A stretch of DNA of 64,000 nucleotides from Lysobacteraceae bacterium (lineage in GTDB: Bacteria; Pseudomonadota; Gammaproteobacteria; Xanthomonadales; Xanthomonadaceae). The position numbers and the translations under genes are program-made. Positions 7,471-17,026 of this stretch are shown here, one piece after another (within the stretch, counting starts at the first letter, position 1; every line of letters begins with the position of its first letter). The notes below the pieces were generated by a model. The model saw nothing but the letters and a program-made list of their open reading frames with translations. It had not been told where the DNA came from and made no database searches. Location of the stretch: the NCBI GenBank assembly GCA_030681035.1, contig JAUXUI010000032.1:1-64000 (forward strand), given 5' to 3'.

Positions 7471-9261
7471 ATGAACAGCTACAAAGCCCCACAACGTGAC
7501 ATGCAATTCGCCCTGTTCGACGTGCTTGGCGTACAGGCGCTGTACCAGCGTTTGGGCTTTGATGCCGCGCAGCGCGACGTGCTCGATGCCGTGCTTGAAG
7601 AAGGCGCGCGTTTCACCGAGCAGGTGCTGGCGCCGCTCAATCAAACCGGCGATGCCGAAGGCTGCGTCTACGACAAGGCCAGCGGCGCGGTGTCGGCACC
7701 CAAGGGCTTCAAGCAGGCGTATCAGCAGTTCGTTGAAGGTGGCTGGAACGGATTGACCGCCGCTGAGGCATTTGGCGGGCAGGGTCTGCCGGAGTCGTTC
7801 GGCGTAGCGCTCAAGGAAATGATCGATGCCGCCAACCTCGCCTGGGGCAACTACCCGTTGCTTTCGCATGGCGCTACCGAAGCGCTGAAACATCATGGCG
7901 AAGACTGGCAAAAAGACGTGTTCCTGCGCGCCATCGTCGATGGCCGCTGGACCGGCACCATGTGCCTCACCGAACCGCATTGCGGTTCCGATCTGGGCCT
8001 GCTCAAAACCCGCGCCGAACCGCAGGCCGATGGCAGTTACGCGATCACCGGCACCAAGATATTCATCACCGCCGGCGAGCACGATTTCACTGACAACATC
8101 GTGCATCTGGTGCTGGCGCGGCTGCCCGATGCACCGCCCGGAACCAAGGGCATTTCCACCTTCATCGTGCCCAAGCGCACGGTTGCACGCGATGGCAGTG
8201 TCGGTGACGGCAATGCGGTGCGCTGTGGCGCCATCGAACACAAGATGGGCATCCACGGCTCGGCCACCTGCGTGATGAACTTCGACGGCGCGCAGGGCTA
8301 CCTGATCGGCCCGGCCAACAAGGGTCTGTCGGTGATGTTCACGATGATGAACAGTGCCCGCCTTTCGGTCGGCATCCAGGGCCTTGGCCTGATCGATCGC
8401 GCTTACCAGAACGCGCTGGCCTATACCCGCGACCGGCTGCAGATGCGTTCACTGTCCGGCCCCAAGTTCCCGGACAAGCCCGCCGACCCGCTGATCGTGC
8501 ATCCTGATGTACGGCGCATGCTGCTGACCTGCAAAGCCTTTGCCGAGGGCGGCCGGCTGCTGGCCTATCACGCGGCGACCCTGCTCGATGTCATCGAACA
8601 CAGCGCCGACGCCGAGGAGCGCAAACGCGCCGATGACCTGCTCAGCTTCCTCACCCCGGTGGTCAAGGCCTGCCTGACCGAATGGAGTATCGAAAGTACC
8701 TACAACGCGCTGCAATGCTTTGGTGGCCACGGCTATGTGCGCGGGTGGGGCATGGAGCAACTCAGCCGCGATGCCCGCATCACCACCATTTACGAAGGCA
8801 CCACCCAGATCCAGGCGCTGGATCTGCTCGGCCGCAAAATACTGCAAACGCAAGGGCCGGGCCTGCGTCAGTTTGGTGCGCTCATCGAGGCGTTCTGCAT
8901 TGAACATGCCGGGAACGCGGCGTTGGCCGAGTTCATCGGCCCGTTGGCAGAAAAGGCCAAAGAACTGGCAACGCTGACCCTGGAAATCGGTGGCAAGGCC
9001 GCACGCGACCCCGAGGAGATTGGTGCCGCCGCAGTCGATTACCTGTTCCATACCGGCTACGTGGTGCTGGCTTACTGGTGGGCGCGCGCGGTGGCGGTCA
9101 GCGCTGCCGGCGATTATCCGGCGGCATTCAAGGCCGCCAAGCGCGATACCGCGCGCTTCTATTTCGCCCGCATCCTGCCACGCACCTTGAACCACGCCGC
9201 CGGCATACGCGCGGGTGCGGCCAGCTTGCTGGCGCTGGATGCCGACAACTTCGATAGCTGA
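7471..9261 (+). CDS. acyl-CoA dehydrogenase (FadE5-like)
   Basis: A 596-residue acyl-CoA dehydrogenase of the large soluble class with a C-terminal extension. FAD- and substrate-binding signatures are MCLTEPHCGSDLGLLKTRAE and KIFITAGEHDFTDN; the catalytic region is QCFGGHGYVRGWGMEQLSRDARITTIYEGTTQIQA, including the IYEGT motif. Length and order fit the FadE5/AcdA type that acts on medium- to long-chain acyl-CoA. It lies about 940 bases after fadE on the same strand, separated by two small genes; no shared operator was seen in front of it. Confidence 0.93.
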   Translation: MNSYKAPQRDMQFALFDVLGVQALYQRLGFDAAQRDVLDAVLEEGARFTEQVLAPLNQTGDAEGCVYDKASGAVSAPKGFKQAYQQFVEGGWNGLTAAEAFGGQGLPESFGVALKEMIDAANLAWGNYPLLSHGATEALKHHGEDWQKDVFLRAIVDGRWTGTMCLTEPHCGSDLGLLKTRAEPQADGSYAITGTKIFITAGEHDFTDNIVHLVLARLPDAPPGTKGISTFIVPKRTVARDGSVGDGNAVRCGAIEHKMGIHGSATCVMNFDGAQGYLIGPANKGLSVMFTMMNSARLSVGIQGLGLIDRAYQNALAYTRDRLQMRSLSGPKFPDKPADPLIVHPDVRRMLLTCKAFAEGGRLLAYHAATLLDVIEHSADAEERKRADDLLSFLTPVVKACLTEWSIESTYNALQCFGGHGYVRGWGMEQLSRDARITTIYEGTTQIQALDLLGRKILQTQGPGLRQFGALIEAFCIEHAGNAALAEFIGPLAEKAKELATLTLEIGGKAARDPEEIGAAAVDYLFHTGYVVLAYWWARAVAVSAAGDYPAAFKAAKRDTARFYFARILPRTLNHAAGIRAGAASLLALDADNFDS

Positions 9262-9312
9262 GTTGCAGAGCCATACACTGGAGTGACAGTTTCCGGCGTG
9301 GTGATGATCCCG

Positions 9313-9374
9313 GTCGCCCACAAGGTGGGCTCCTACAGGGGGGCGCATTTGTAGGAGCCCACCTTGTGGGCGAC
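9313..9374. repeat. paired inverted REP-like repeat
   Basis: GTCGCCCACAAGGTGGGCTC and its reverse complement stand as a hairpin-forming pair separated by about 15 bases, between the convergent acyl-CoA dehydrogenase and TraB genes. It is a copy of the family described at 3101 and may act as a bidirectional transcription end. Confidence 0.75.
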
Positions 9375-9433
9375 CAATTCTGCGAATACGGGCGACGCGT
9401 CGCACCACCATGACGCACCTGACAGCGACGGCC

Positions 9434-10444
9434 CTACTCCGGCGCCACCACGTCATAGCCACGCTCGCGTAACGCCACGAGAAAACCGTTGTCGCCCAGC
9501 AGGCTTTCGATCGCCATCACGGCAACCGTCGATTCATTCTTGAGCAACGCCGCATCGGCCGCCTGCAGCCAGCGCACACGCAATTGCTCGCGCAGATCAG
9601 TCATGCCCTGCTTTTCGGCAATCGCGGTTGCCAGCACAGCATCGGCGCAAACGCCGCGTTGATCCGGATGCGGCAACGCAATCAGCGCCGGCACATCGCC
9701 AACCGCCCAGGCATTCGCGCGCGCCTTCATGTTGTCCATGTCGGTTTCCAGTCGATCCAGCGTCGTCGCAAAACAGGCTTCGTCATCGAGCGCAGTTTTT
9801 GCAAACTCCTTCAACGTGGCCTTGGGATTGGCAATTTTGATGGTCACCATCGGCACGGTAATGGGCACCTTGTTGCGCTTGGCGGATTTGCGCAACACTG
9901 GCCAGACCCGGTTTTTTTCGCTCAACGCGTTGTCATCCAGCGCTGCTTCGTACAGCTTGATCGCAGCCATGATCGGCCGTCGCTTTTCCACTGATTTGCT
10001 GCGTCCCAGATAACGTTTTTTCAAAACCAGCCAGCGCTGGTACAACGCATCCGATACTTGCTCCTGCAACGGTTTGCCATCGGGGTTGTTGCGTACACGC
10101 AGCGCGGTTGGAATCAGTGCCAGACGACCAAAGAACCCGACATCGGCATTCAAGGTTACCGAGGGTTGCGCCAACAACTCCTGTGATCGTGCAACCAGCC
10201 GCTCAACCTTTCCCGACTCCCATTGCATGCGCTTGGGCAATGGCGACAGCGTGCCCAGAATCCACAGGTCGTGATCGCCGTTGCTGACGCGCCACATGCC
10301 TGGCCCGGGCTGTTTGCCGCTGACAACAAGCGTTTCCATGCGTGTGGTTGTCAGTTCAGGCGAAACTGGCTCTGCCATATCCTGGGCCGAGGCATTGCCC
10401 AGCACAAATGCGAGCGCGGCCGAGCAAAAAACGAGTACTTTCAT
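9434..10444 (-). CDS. exported TraB/GumN family protein
   Basis: A 336-residue protein. The start MKVLVFCSAALAFVLGNASAQD at 10444 is a clear Sec signal peptide; the frame runs upstream to 10636 without similarity. The mature part opens with the TraB/GumN signature GMWRVSNGDHDLWILGTLSPLPKRMQWES and ends with ESLLGDNGFLVALRERGYDVVAPE, both typical of the family. The related GumN protein lies beside the xanthan genes of Xanthomonas, but its biochemical role is not settled; TraB-fold proteins may be metal-dependent peptidase-like. The gene stands alone. Confidence 0.85.
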   Translation of the reverse strand: MKVLVFCSAALAFVLGNASAQDMAEPVSPELTTTRMETLVVSGKQPGPGMWRVSNGDHDLWILGTLSPLPKRMQWESGKVERLVARSQELLAQPSVTLNADVGFFGRLALIPTALRVRNNPDGKPLQEQVSDALYQRWLVLKKRYLGRSKSVEKRRPIMAAIKLYEAALDDNALSEKNRVWPVLRKSAKRNKVPITVPMVTIKIANPKATLKEFAKTALDDEACFATTLDRLETDMDNMKARANAWAVGDVPALIALPHPDQRGVCADAVLATAIAEKQGMTDLREQLRVRWLQAADAALLKNESTVAVMAIESLLGDNGFLVALRERGYDVVAPE

Positions 10445-10641
10445 TGAACGGGTTCCTGATTGATACAACACTATCCGCTGTGAAAAGTCGACGCCAGCGA
10501 GTTCGTCCGTTTCACCATGATCTCGCCGCATTATTGCCTGAATCTGCATGCAGACAGTTGCGCATTTGTGCCAGTTCGGTAGTCTTGCAGTTGAGCGTTG
10601 CAAATGCTCAGCCCAACTAACCCAAAAAAGCGCCAATCAGT

Positions 10642-11127
10642 ATGCATATCCAGGTCGGTGACACCGAGTTGCTCATGCGCGCAGCAGAGCCCGGTGATGA
10701 TGATTTCATCCTTTCTCTGGTTCCACGGTTTGTCGATTTTGAAATGCCCCCCGGACGCAAGCGACCGGTTGTCGCCGATGGCATCCGCCGCGACCTGCTC
10801 AAACACCTTGAGGAACCGCGACCGGGAAACTTCATGCTGATCGCCGAAACCGACGATGGCAGCCCGGCCGGATTTTTGCACCTGCAATTGGTCACTGATT
10901 ATTTTTCGGGCAAGATGAACTGCCACATCTCCGACATTGCGGTGGCGAGCAACTGGGACGGTCGCGGCCTGGGCCGGGCGCTGCTTGATTACACTGAGGC
11001 CTTTGCCCGCGAGCATCGCTGTGAACGGCTCACGCTGGGCGCGTTTCCCGGCAATGCCCGCGCCCTGTCGGTCTACCAGGCCGCCGGCTACCACACCGAT
11101 ATGCTGCGCTTGGCGAAACCCCTGTAA
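10642..11127 (+). CDS. GNAT family N-acetyltransferase
   Basis: A 161-residue GNAT acetyltransferase. The acetyl-CoA-binding motif A is clear in HISDIAVASNWDGRGLGRALLDYTEAFAREH (R/Q-x-x-G-x-G/A form), followed by the motif B region LTLGAFPGNARALSVYQAAGYHTDMLRLAKPL. It could acetylate a small molecule or protein N terminus; the substrate cannot be told. It is divergent from the TraB gene, with about 200 bases between the two starts. Confidence 0.88.
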   Translation: MHIQVGDTELLMRAAEPGDDDFILSLVPRFVDFEMPPGRKRPVVADGIRRDLLKHLEEPRPGNFMLIAETDDGSPAGFLHLQLVTDYFSGKMNCHISDIAVASNWDGRGLGRALLDYTEAFAREHRCERLTLGAFPGNARALSVYQAAGYHTDMLRLAKPL

Positions 11128-11180
11128 GCACCTTGAGATAACAACAAATCGTCACGGTTTTGCTTTATGCTCAGGGGGCA

Positions 11181-11828
11181 ATGGATACCGACACAGCCGG
11201 TCCAAGCCACACGTCCTCCGGGATCATCGCATTCCCGGTGCGGCCGGTTTTTGCCGGCACCTCGCATCCACCGCGTGTCCTTTCGCTCGACGCCTATGGC
11301 CGCATCCTGAACTGGATCAGTTGGCAAGACGCCGCCTGCCTGTTCGCGCGCGATGCCATTGCCTGGACACTGGGCTCGCCCTGCCTGCTGGTACGCGGCG
11401 GCATCAACCGTAGCAATGGCCAACAAAGCATCATCGAGTTGCATTCGATCATTGCCGCCCGCGGCCATGCGCGCGCAAGCGCCATCGACCCGACCCCGGC
11501 ACTGACCAATACGGCGTTGTTCGCGCGCGACGCACACCTGTGCCTTTACTGCGGCAATGAGTTGGGTCGCCACCAGTTGACCCGCGATCACGTGCAGCCG
11601 ATCTCGCGTGGTGGCCACGATATCTGGGAAAATGTGGTGTCCGCCTGCATCAACTGCAACTCGCGCAAGGGCAACCGCACACCACAGCAAGCCGGCATGC
11701 CACTGCTGGCGGTACCGTTCCGGCCCAGTTGGGTGGAGCACCTGATCCTGTCCAACCGCAACATCCTTGCCGACCAAATGGCGTTTTTGAAGAGCCATTT
11801 GCCGCGACGGGCACGCCTGAACACCTGA
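11181..11828 (+). CDS. HNH endonuclease domain protein
   Basis: A 215-residue protein with a C-terminal HNH nuclease fold: CLYCGNELGRHQLTRDHVQPISRGGHDIWENVVSACINCNSRKGNRTPQQAG. Two CxxC pairs bind zinc, and DH...N...N are the catalytic and metal-binding residues. The N-terminal half (LSLDAYGRILNWISWQDAACLFARDAIAWTLG) is characteristic of a widespread housekeeping-like HNH family in Xanthomonads. The start at 11181 was preferred because the residues before it are unrelated. No methylase, phage gene or intron lies beside it, so a homing role is unlikely. Confidence 0.85.
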   Translation: MDTDTAGPSHTSSGIIAFPVRPVFAGTSHPPRVLSLDAYGRILNWISWQDAACLFARDAIAWTLGSPCLLVRGGINRSNGQQSIIELHSIIAARGHARASAIDPTPALTNTALFARDAHLCLYCGNELGRHQLTRDHVQPISRGGHDIWENVVSACINCNSRKGNRTPQQAGMPLLAVPFRPSWVEHLILSNRNILADQMAFLKSHLPRRARLNT

Positions 11829-11935
11829 GCTTGGCCGTTGCTGGGTTTGGCCACCGCAATTGACGCAAGTAGCCAATTCCCGGACACTTGCGCAGCTTTG
11901 ATGGCGCGCCGCGCTCGAATCCGGAGGGGGAGTTC

Positions 11936-12925
11936 ATGCGAGGATGGTGTTTTACCGGTATGGAACCGGACGAGCGCGAGCAATTGCACGCGCTGTTTGC
12001 TGTGAGCAATGCGAGCACTGGCCGTGCATTTCAACTCTGCGATGAGCGCAGTGCCGACGTGTTGGTGGTCGATATCGACTCCATCTACGGGCAAATGACC
12101 TGGCTGCGCGCGCGCCAGAACGAGCACACCGTGATTCCGCTCAGCGCCGGTAGCCGTAGTGAGCCGGGCTTGAGTCTGGCCCGGCCGGTTACTGAGGTGA
12201 CCCTGACCGAATTGATGCGTGCCTTGTTGGCTGCTGCACCCGCCAGCAAGCAACAGGCGTCCATGGCAACAACCCCCGCACCATCGACGCCAACGCCAGC
12301 CGTTACCCACGTCGAACCGGTAGCCATCGCGGCACAGCCCGAGCAAATCGCACCGCCACCACGGGCTCCGCGCCTTGGCGACCACCTTGCACCCGGCGCT
12401 CTGACCCAGCAGGTACGTATCGTCCGCGATGGTGCCGAGCCGCTGGTGCTTGATCCGGAAACGCGGGTATATTTTGGGCCGAGTTCGCTCAAGGCACTGC
12501 TACCGTTCTGCCAGGGCGATATGTTGCGTGATGAGATGCAAGTACTCGATGCAGCCGCATTTGCCGAGGTGGTCAAAAAAGGTGGCGCGCAGCCGATGGC
12601 TCGCTTGCGCTGGCTGTTTGCGCTGGTATCGGGCGAGGGCAAGTTGGCAGAAGGCTATGCCATGAATGAGCGCTTTTCGCTCAGCAAATGGCCGCAGATC
12701 GAACGCGAGTTCCCCAAGCATTTCCGCATCGCGACCTCGATGATGAAAGGCCCGGCGACAATCCTCGAAATCGCCGAACAAAGCACCGCGCCGGTTGCCG
12801 AGGTGATCGACTTCGTCAACGCCAACCTGGCATCGGGCTTTGCGCAGGTCGAGCGAGTACCTGAACCGGAGACCGAACAAGCGGCCAAATCCGGCTTGTT
12901 TGACCGCCTGCGCGGCAAGCGCTGA
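11936..12925 (+). CDS. receiver-like and winged-helix-like protein, function unknown
   Basis: A 329-residue protein. The first 100 residues look like a degenerate response-regulator receiver (ADVLVVDIDSIYGQMTWLRARQNEHTVIPLSAGSR), but the acidic-pocket pattern is incomplete. A Pro/Ala-rich linker follows at residues 105-145. The C-terminal part (PMARLRWLFALVSGEGKLAEGYAMNERFSLSKWP ... TILEIAEQSTAPVAEVIDFVNANLASGF) resembles a winged-helix module and ends in a basic tail GLFDRLRGKR. The start at 11936 follows a strong GGAGGGGGAG. I do not recognise a named family; a sensory adaptor is plausible. Confidence 0.72.
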   Translation: MRGWCFTGMEPDEREQLHALFAVSNASTGRAFQLCDERSADVLVVDIDSIYGQMTWLRARQNEHTVIPLSAGSRSEPGLSLARPVTEVTLTELMRALLAAAPASKQQASMATTPAPSTPTPAVTHVEPVAIAAQPEQIAPPPRAPRLGDHLAPGALTQQVRIVRDGAEPLVLDPETRVYFGPSSLKALLPFCQGDMLRDEMQVLDAAAFAEVVKKGGAQPMARLRWLFALVSGEGKLAEGYAMNERFSLSKWPQIEREFPKHFRIATSMMKGPATILEIAEQSTAPVAEVIDFVNANLASGFAQVERVPEPETEQAAKSGLFDRLRGKR

Positions 12926-13001
12926 AGCGCAATTCCATCACGCGCCTTGCCCCAGCCGCCGGAGTGGCCGAAAATCACGGTTTGAACTGACGTGACGGGC
13001 A

Positions 13002-14903
13002 ATGATCGATCCCACCCGCTACCCGCTGTTGTCGCAGATCGCCGTTCCGGCCGATCTGCGCACAGTTTCCGAGGATGAGCTCAAGGCAGTCGCCGATGAG
13101 TTGCGCGCCTACTTGATCGAAACGGTTGCACAGGTTGGCGGTCATTTCGGCGCGGGCCTCGGCGTGATTGAACTGACCGTGGCTCTGCACTACGTATTCA
13201 ACACCCCCGATGATCGCCTGGTGTGGGACGTTGGCCACCAATGCTACCCACATAAAATCCTGACTGGTCGCCGCGACCAGATTCACACGGTCAAGCTCAA
13301 GGGTGGTATTGCACCATTCCCTAAGCGCGAGGAAAGTGCGTACGACACCTTTGGCGTCGGCCACAGTTCCACTTCAATCTCGGCCGCGCTGGGCATGGCG
13401 TTGGCGCTGGCCCAGAGTGGCGATGAGCGGCGCGTAGTGGCGGTAATCGGCGATGGTGCGATGACCGCCGGCATGGCATACGAGGCACTCAATCATGCCG
13501 GTGGCATTGAACCCGAACCGAACCTGCTGGTGGTGCTCAATGACAACCAGATGTCGATCTCGGAAAACGTCGGTGGCCTCACCAAGATGTTCGGCCGATT
13601 GATGACCAATCGCACACTCAATGCTGTACGCGAAGGCGGCAAGCGCCTACTGGGTGACAAGAACCGCCCTACTGCACGATTCATGCGCCGTTGGGAAGAG
13701 CACTGGAAGGGCATGTTCGTGCCCTCCACCCTGTTTGAGGAAATGGGCTTTCACTACACCGGCCCCATCGATGGTCACAATCTGCCGGCGCTGATCACTG
13801 CCCTCAACACCCTCAAGGGATTGAAAGGCCCGCAGCTGCTGCACGTGATGACCACCAAGGGCAAAGGTTACGAGCGCGCGGAGGGCGATCAGATCGGCTA
13901 TCACGCGGTGGGCCCGTTCGACCCGGAGCAGGGCGTCGTGAAAAAGCCGGCACCGACAAAACCCAGTTATACCCAGGTGTTTGGCGATTGGTTGTGCGAC
14001 ATGGCGGCAGCCGATAGCCGCCTGCTGGCGATTACTCCGGCGATGCGCGAGGGCTCTGGCCTGGTGCGTTTCAGCAAGGAATACCCCACACGCTATTTTG
14101 ATGTCGCCATTGCTGAACAACATGCGGTGACGCTGGCGGCCGGCATGGCCTGCGAAGGGATGAAGCCGGTCGTCGCCATTTATTCATCCTTCCTGCAACG
14201 TGGCTACGATCAACTGATCCACGATGTAGCCGTCCAGAACCTCGACGTACTGTTCGCACTCGACCGTGCCGGCGTTGTTGGCCCAGACGGCGCTACCCAT
14301 GCCGGCAACCTCGACCTGAGTTTTTTGCGTTGCGTGCCGAACCTGCTGGTGATGGCGCCAAGCAATGAAAACGAGTGCCGGCAACTGCTCAGCACCGGCT
14401 TTCACCATGATGGCCCGGCGGCAGTGCGCTATCCGCGCGGCAACGGCCCCGGCGTGGCATTGCAAACCGCGCTCGATACCCTGCCGATCGGCAAGGCCGA
14501 GCTGCGCCGGCAAGGTAGCCGCGTGGCATTGCTCGCTTTCGGTTCGCCACTGGCTGCTGCCGAATCGGTTGCCTCAGAACTGGGTCTGAGCGTAGTCAAC
14601 ATGCGCTTCGTCAAGCCGCTGGACCGCGAACTGATTCTGCGCCTGGCGCGCAGCCACGATGCGCTGGTCACCATCGAGGACAACGTGATCGCTGGTGGTG
14701 CCGGCGCGGGTGTGGCCGAGCTGCTCTCCGCAGAAGGGGTAACCGTGCCAATGGTGCATCTCGGCCTGCCCGATGCCTTTCAACACCACGCCAGCCGCGA
14801 AGAACTGCTCGCCGAAGCCGGCATCGATGCGCAGGGTATTCGCCGCGCCATTCTTGCGCGCTGGCCGGCGCTTGCCGAAATGCGCAGCGTGGCTGGGTTG
14901 TAA
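13002..14903 (+). CDS. dxs: 1-deoxy-D-xylulose-5-phosphate synthase
   Basis: A 633-residue thiamine-diphosphate enzyme that condenses pyruvate and glyceraldehyde 3-phosphate, the entry step of the methylerythritol phosphate route to isoprenoids. It shows [20 protein letters not shown], the thiamine-binding [18 protein letters not shown] ending in [13 protein letters not shown], and the transketolase region [21 protein letters not shown]. Length and start ([13 protein letters not shown]) are usual. It is convergent with dinB, 9 bases away. Confidence 0.98.
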   Translation: MIDPTRYPLLSQIAVPADLRTVSEDELKAVADELRAYLIETVAQVGGHFGAGLGVIELTVALHYVFNTPDDRLVWDVGHQCYPHKILTGRRDQIHTVKLKGGIAPFPKREESAYDTFGVGHSSTSISAALGMALALAQSGDERRVVAVIGDGAMTAGMAYEALNHAGGIEPEPNLLVVLNDNQMSISENVGGLTKMFGRLMTNRTLNAVREGGKRLLGDKNRPTARFMRRWEEHWKGMFVPSTLFEEMGFHYTGPIDGHNLPALITALNTLKGLKGPQLLHVMTTKGKGYERAEGDQIGYHAVGPFDPEQGVVKKPAPTKPSYTQVFGDWLCDMAAADSRLLAITPAMREGSGLVRFSKEYPTRYFDVAIAEQHAVTLAAGMACEGMKPVVAIYSSFLQRGYDQLIHDVAVQNLDVLFALDRAGVVGPDGATHAGNLDLSFLRCVPNLLVMAPSNENECRQLLSTGFHHDGPAAVRYPRGNGPGVALQTALDTLPIGKAELRRQGSRVALLAFGSPLAAAESVASELGLSVVNMRFVKPLDRELILRLARSHDALVTIEDNVIAGGAGAGVAELLSAEGVTVPMVHLGLPDAFQHHASREELLAEAGIDAQGIRRAILARWPALAEMRSVAGL

Positions 14904-14912
14904 GCTGCCGGA

Positions 14913-15974
14913 TCAATCAAACAAACCCGATTGCGGCGGCAACAGCTCACGCTCCACGAAGTTCGCCAGCCCCACGCCGAGCAAGCGATAACGCGTGTGC
15001 TCTGGCAACTCCACCCGCGCACAGAGCGCCTGCGCGATGGCAATGAACTGCGCCATATCCGCAGGCGGTACGTCCGGGGTGTGGCTACGGGTGAGAGTGC
15101 GGAAATCGGCGGTCTTGAGTTTGAGCACCACCGTGCGGCCTACTCGCGATTCCTTGCTGGCGGCCTTCCAGGCGCGTTCGGCCAATGCCTGCAGCGGTAG
15201 TTGCAGAGCGCTCAAGGGCAAATCTTCCGCGAAAGTATCTTCGGCCGAAATCGATTGCGTTGGCCGATCCACGCACACCGGATGCGTATCGATGCCGCGC
15301 GCCAGTTGATACAAACGCTGCCCGTAGCGACCAAAGCGGGTTTCCAGATCGTGCTGTGACCACAGCCGCAATTGCCCGACCGTGTCGATGCCGAAACCGG
15401 CCAGTTTGGCCTGCGTGACTTTACCGACGCCAGGAATGCGCCCCACCGGTAACGAAGTCAGAAACGCCTCCACCTGCGACGGACGGATCACGAACAGTCC
15501 ATCGGGCTTGCGCCAATCCGAGGCAATCTTGGCCAGAAACTTGTTCGGTGCAACACCGGCCGAAGCGGTCAACGCAGTGGCTTCGCGGATCTGCGCGCGA
15601 ATGGTTTCTGCAACCGCGGTGGCACTGGACTGGCCGTGCAGGTTGTCGGTGACATCCAGGTAGGCCTCATCCAGCGACAACGGTTCAACCAGCGGCGTGT
15701 GGCTGAGAAAGATTTGCCGAATCTGCCGCGACACCGCGCGATAGCGACTGAAATCCGGCGCCACGAACACCGCATCCGGGCACAGGCGCTCGGCACGCAG
15801 CGCCGGCATCGCCGAGCGAATACCAAACCGCCGCGCCTCATAGGACGCCGCACACACCACCGAACGCGCTCCACGCCAGGCCACCACCACCGGACGGCCG
15901 CGCAACGCCGGATCGTCGCGTTGCTCTACCGAAGCATAAAACGCGTCCATGTCGATGTGGAGAATCTTGCGCAT
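14913..15974 (-). CDS. dinB: DNA polymerase IV
   Basis: A 353-residue Y-family translesion DNA polymerase. Catalytic acidic residues are in ILHIDMDAFYASVEQ and SLDEAYLDVT; the helix-hairpin-helix PVGRIPGVGKVTQAKLAGFGI and the little-finger domain follow. Length matches E. coli DinB (351). The C terminus does not show an obvious beta-clamp QLxLF motif; it ends NFVERELLPPQSGLFD. No LexA-type CTGT-N8-ACAG box was seen just upstream, so SOS control is not supported by the sequence. Confidence 0.97.
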   Translation of the reverse strand: MRKILHIDMDAFYASVEQRDDPALRGRPVVVAWRGARSVVCAASYEARRFGIRSAMPALRAERLCPDAVFVAPDFSRYRAVSRQIRQIFLSHTPLVEPLSLDEAYLDVTDNLHGQSSATAVAETIRAQIREATALTASAGVAPNKFLAKIASDWRKPDGLFVIRPSQVEAFLTSLPVGRIPGVGKVTQAKLAGFGIDTVGQLRLWSQHDLETRFGRYGQRLYQLARGIDTHPVCVDRPTQSISAEDTFAEDLPLSALQLPLQALAERAWKAASKESRVGRTVVLKLKTADFRTLTRSHTPDVPPADMAQFIAIAQALCARVELPEHTRYRLLGVGLANFVERELLPPQSGLFD

Positions 15975-16115
15975 CGTTTACCGCGCTTGCAGCGAGGCGG
16001 TCATCGTAGCGCGTTCAAAATCAGTGCCAACCAGACGCATGCGGACTACCCGGCATTTGCTCCAAAGCTGCCACAACCCGTTCGTGGCGGCTGTAGCAAG
16101 CTGCGATGGTGTTGG

Positions 16116-16697
16116 TCAGGAAAAATCCGCAAGCAGCGCCGCACGGCTATCGCGCTTGACCGTATACCCGACCCGCAAGCGCTCGTCATCGATGCCAAAC
16201 CCGAACTCGGCACCTGCGCGCAGCGCGGCGATCTGTTCGGCGCCGAACTCGAAGCGCAGGAAATGCACCGCCGAGGTTTTTTCGCTGTTGCTGCGATCCA
16301 TGTCCTCATCGGCAATCGCAAACGCGCGACCAAGCCCTTCAACTTCGCCGTAAACCTTGTGCTCGATGCCGCCAAGCCGCGCCAGCTCGACGCGGCGTTG
16401 GGCTTCGTCGGGAAACTCGATCAGCATGGTGGCCTTGAGGTTGTGCCCGGTCGGGATCAAGGCGTTGTAGGTGTCAAGCTCGTCCTGGATGGCAGCGGGC
16501 TCGAAGATGCGTTCGATGCGCAGCATTTCCTGCACCTGATACTGGATGGTGAGGCGGTCTTCGAACAGCAGGTTGATGTGCTCACCCAGCGGCACTTGGC
16601 GATGCTTCTTGTGGGCAATGACCTTGGCGCGAAACGCAGAGCGCTCGCTGGCATAGGCTTCAAGGGTCAACAGATCGGTTCGTGTCAAAGCTTTCAT
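16116..16697 (-). CDS. DUF3501 family protein
   Basis: A 193-residue protein matching DUF3501 (MKALTRTDLLTLEAYASERSAFRAKVIAHKKHRQVPLGEHINLLFEDRLTIQYQVQEMLRIERIFE). Its biochemical role is not established. It is typically encoded next to a rubrerythrin and a GlpC-like Fe-S protein, exactly as here, which suggests it works with them in peroxide or redox defence. I took the ATG at 16697 rather than 16712 because the similarity begins there. A 329-base repeat-filled gap separates it from the Fe-S gene. Confidence 0.88.
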   Translation of the reverse strand: MKALTRTDLLTLEAYASERSAFRAKVIAHKKHRQVPLGEHINLLFEDRLTIQYQVQEMLRIERIFEPAAIQDELDTYNALIPTGHNLKATMLIEFPDEAQRRVELARLGGIEHKVYGEVEGLGRAFAIADEDMDRSNSEKTSAVHFLRFEFGAEQIAALRAGAEFGFGIDDERLRVGYTVKRDSRAALLADFS

Positions 16698-16737
16698 GGC
16701 GGTTCCTTTCATCGTGTTGCGTTGTGGCGGTCCAAAT

Positions 16738-16808
16738 GTCGCCCACAGGGTGGGCTCCTACAAAAAGCGCGATGACCTGTTCCTGTAGGAGCCCACCCTG
16801 TGGGCGAC
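16738..16808. repeat. paired inverted REP-like repeat
   Basis: GTCGCCCACAGGGTGGGCTC and its reverse complement flank about 20 bases of spacer. It is the same family as the pairs at 9313 and 31157, and runs straight into the 66-base tandem repeat that follows. Confidence 0.78.
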
Positions 16809-16990
16809 CGAGCGAGCCGCACAGCGGCGAAGCGAAGGCGGGGCCGGCGCAGCCGGCGTTGTGCAGCAACCGACCGAGCGAGCCGCACAGCGGCGAAGCG
16901 AAGGCGGGGCCGGCGCAGCCGGCGTTGTGCAGCAACCGACCGAGCGAGCCGCACAGCGGCGAAGCGAAGGCGGGGCCGGCGCAGCCGCCG
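16806..16990. repeat. 66-base tandem repeat, nearly three copies
   Basis: Units start at 16806, 16872 and 16938, each beginning GACCGAGCGAGCCGCACAGC; the third is cut short near 16990. The copies are essentially identical. Reading frames through them are long only because the unit is a multiple of three. A diverged inverted version of the unit's first 30 bases lies at about 47790-47821, so the unit is part of a dispersed family. Confidence 0.85.
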
Positions 16991-17026
16991 TTGACCAAGC
17001 ACTGGCGTGCGGCCATGGGCACCGCG

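Noticed and set aside
15975-16115. LexA box for SOS control of dinB
   Set aside because: No CTGT-N8-ACAG-like palindrome was seen upstream of the dinB start.
16806-16990. Possible CRISPR array
   Set aside because: The three units are contiguous 66-base tandem copies with no unique spacers, and no cas gene is near.
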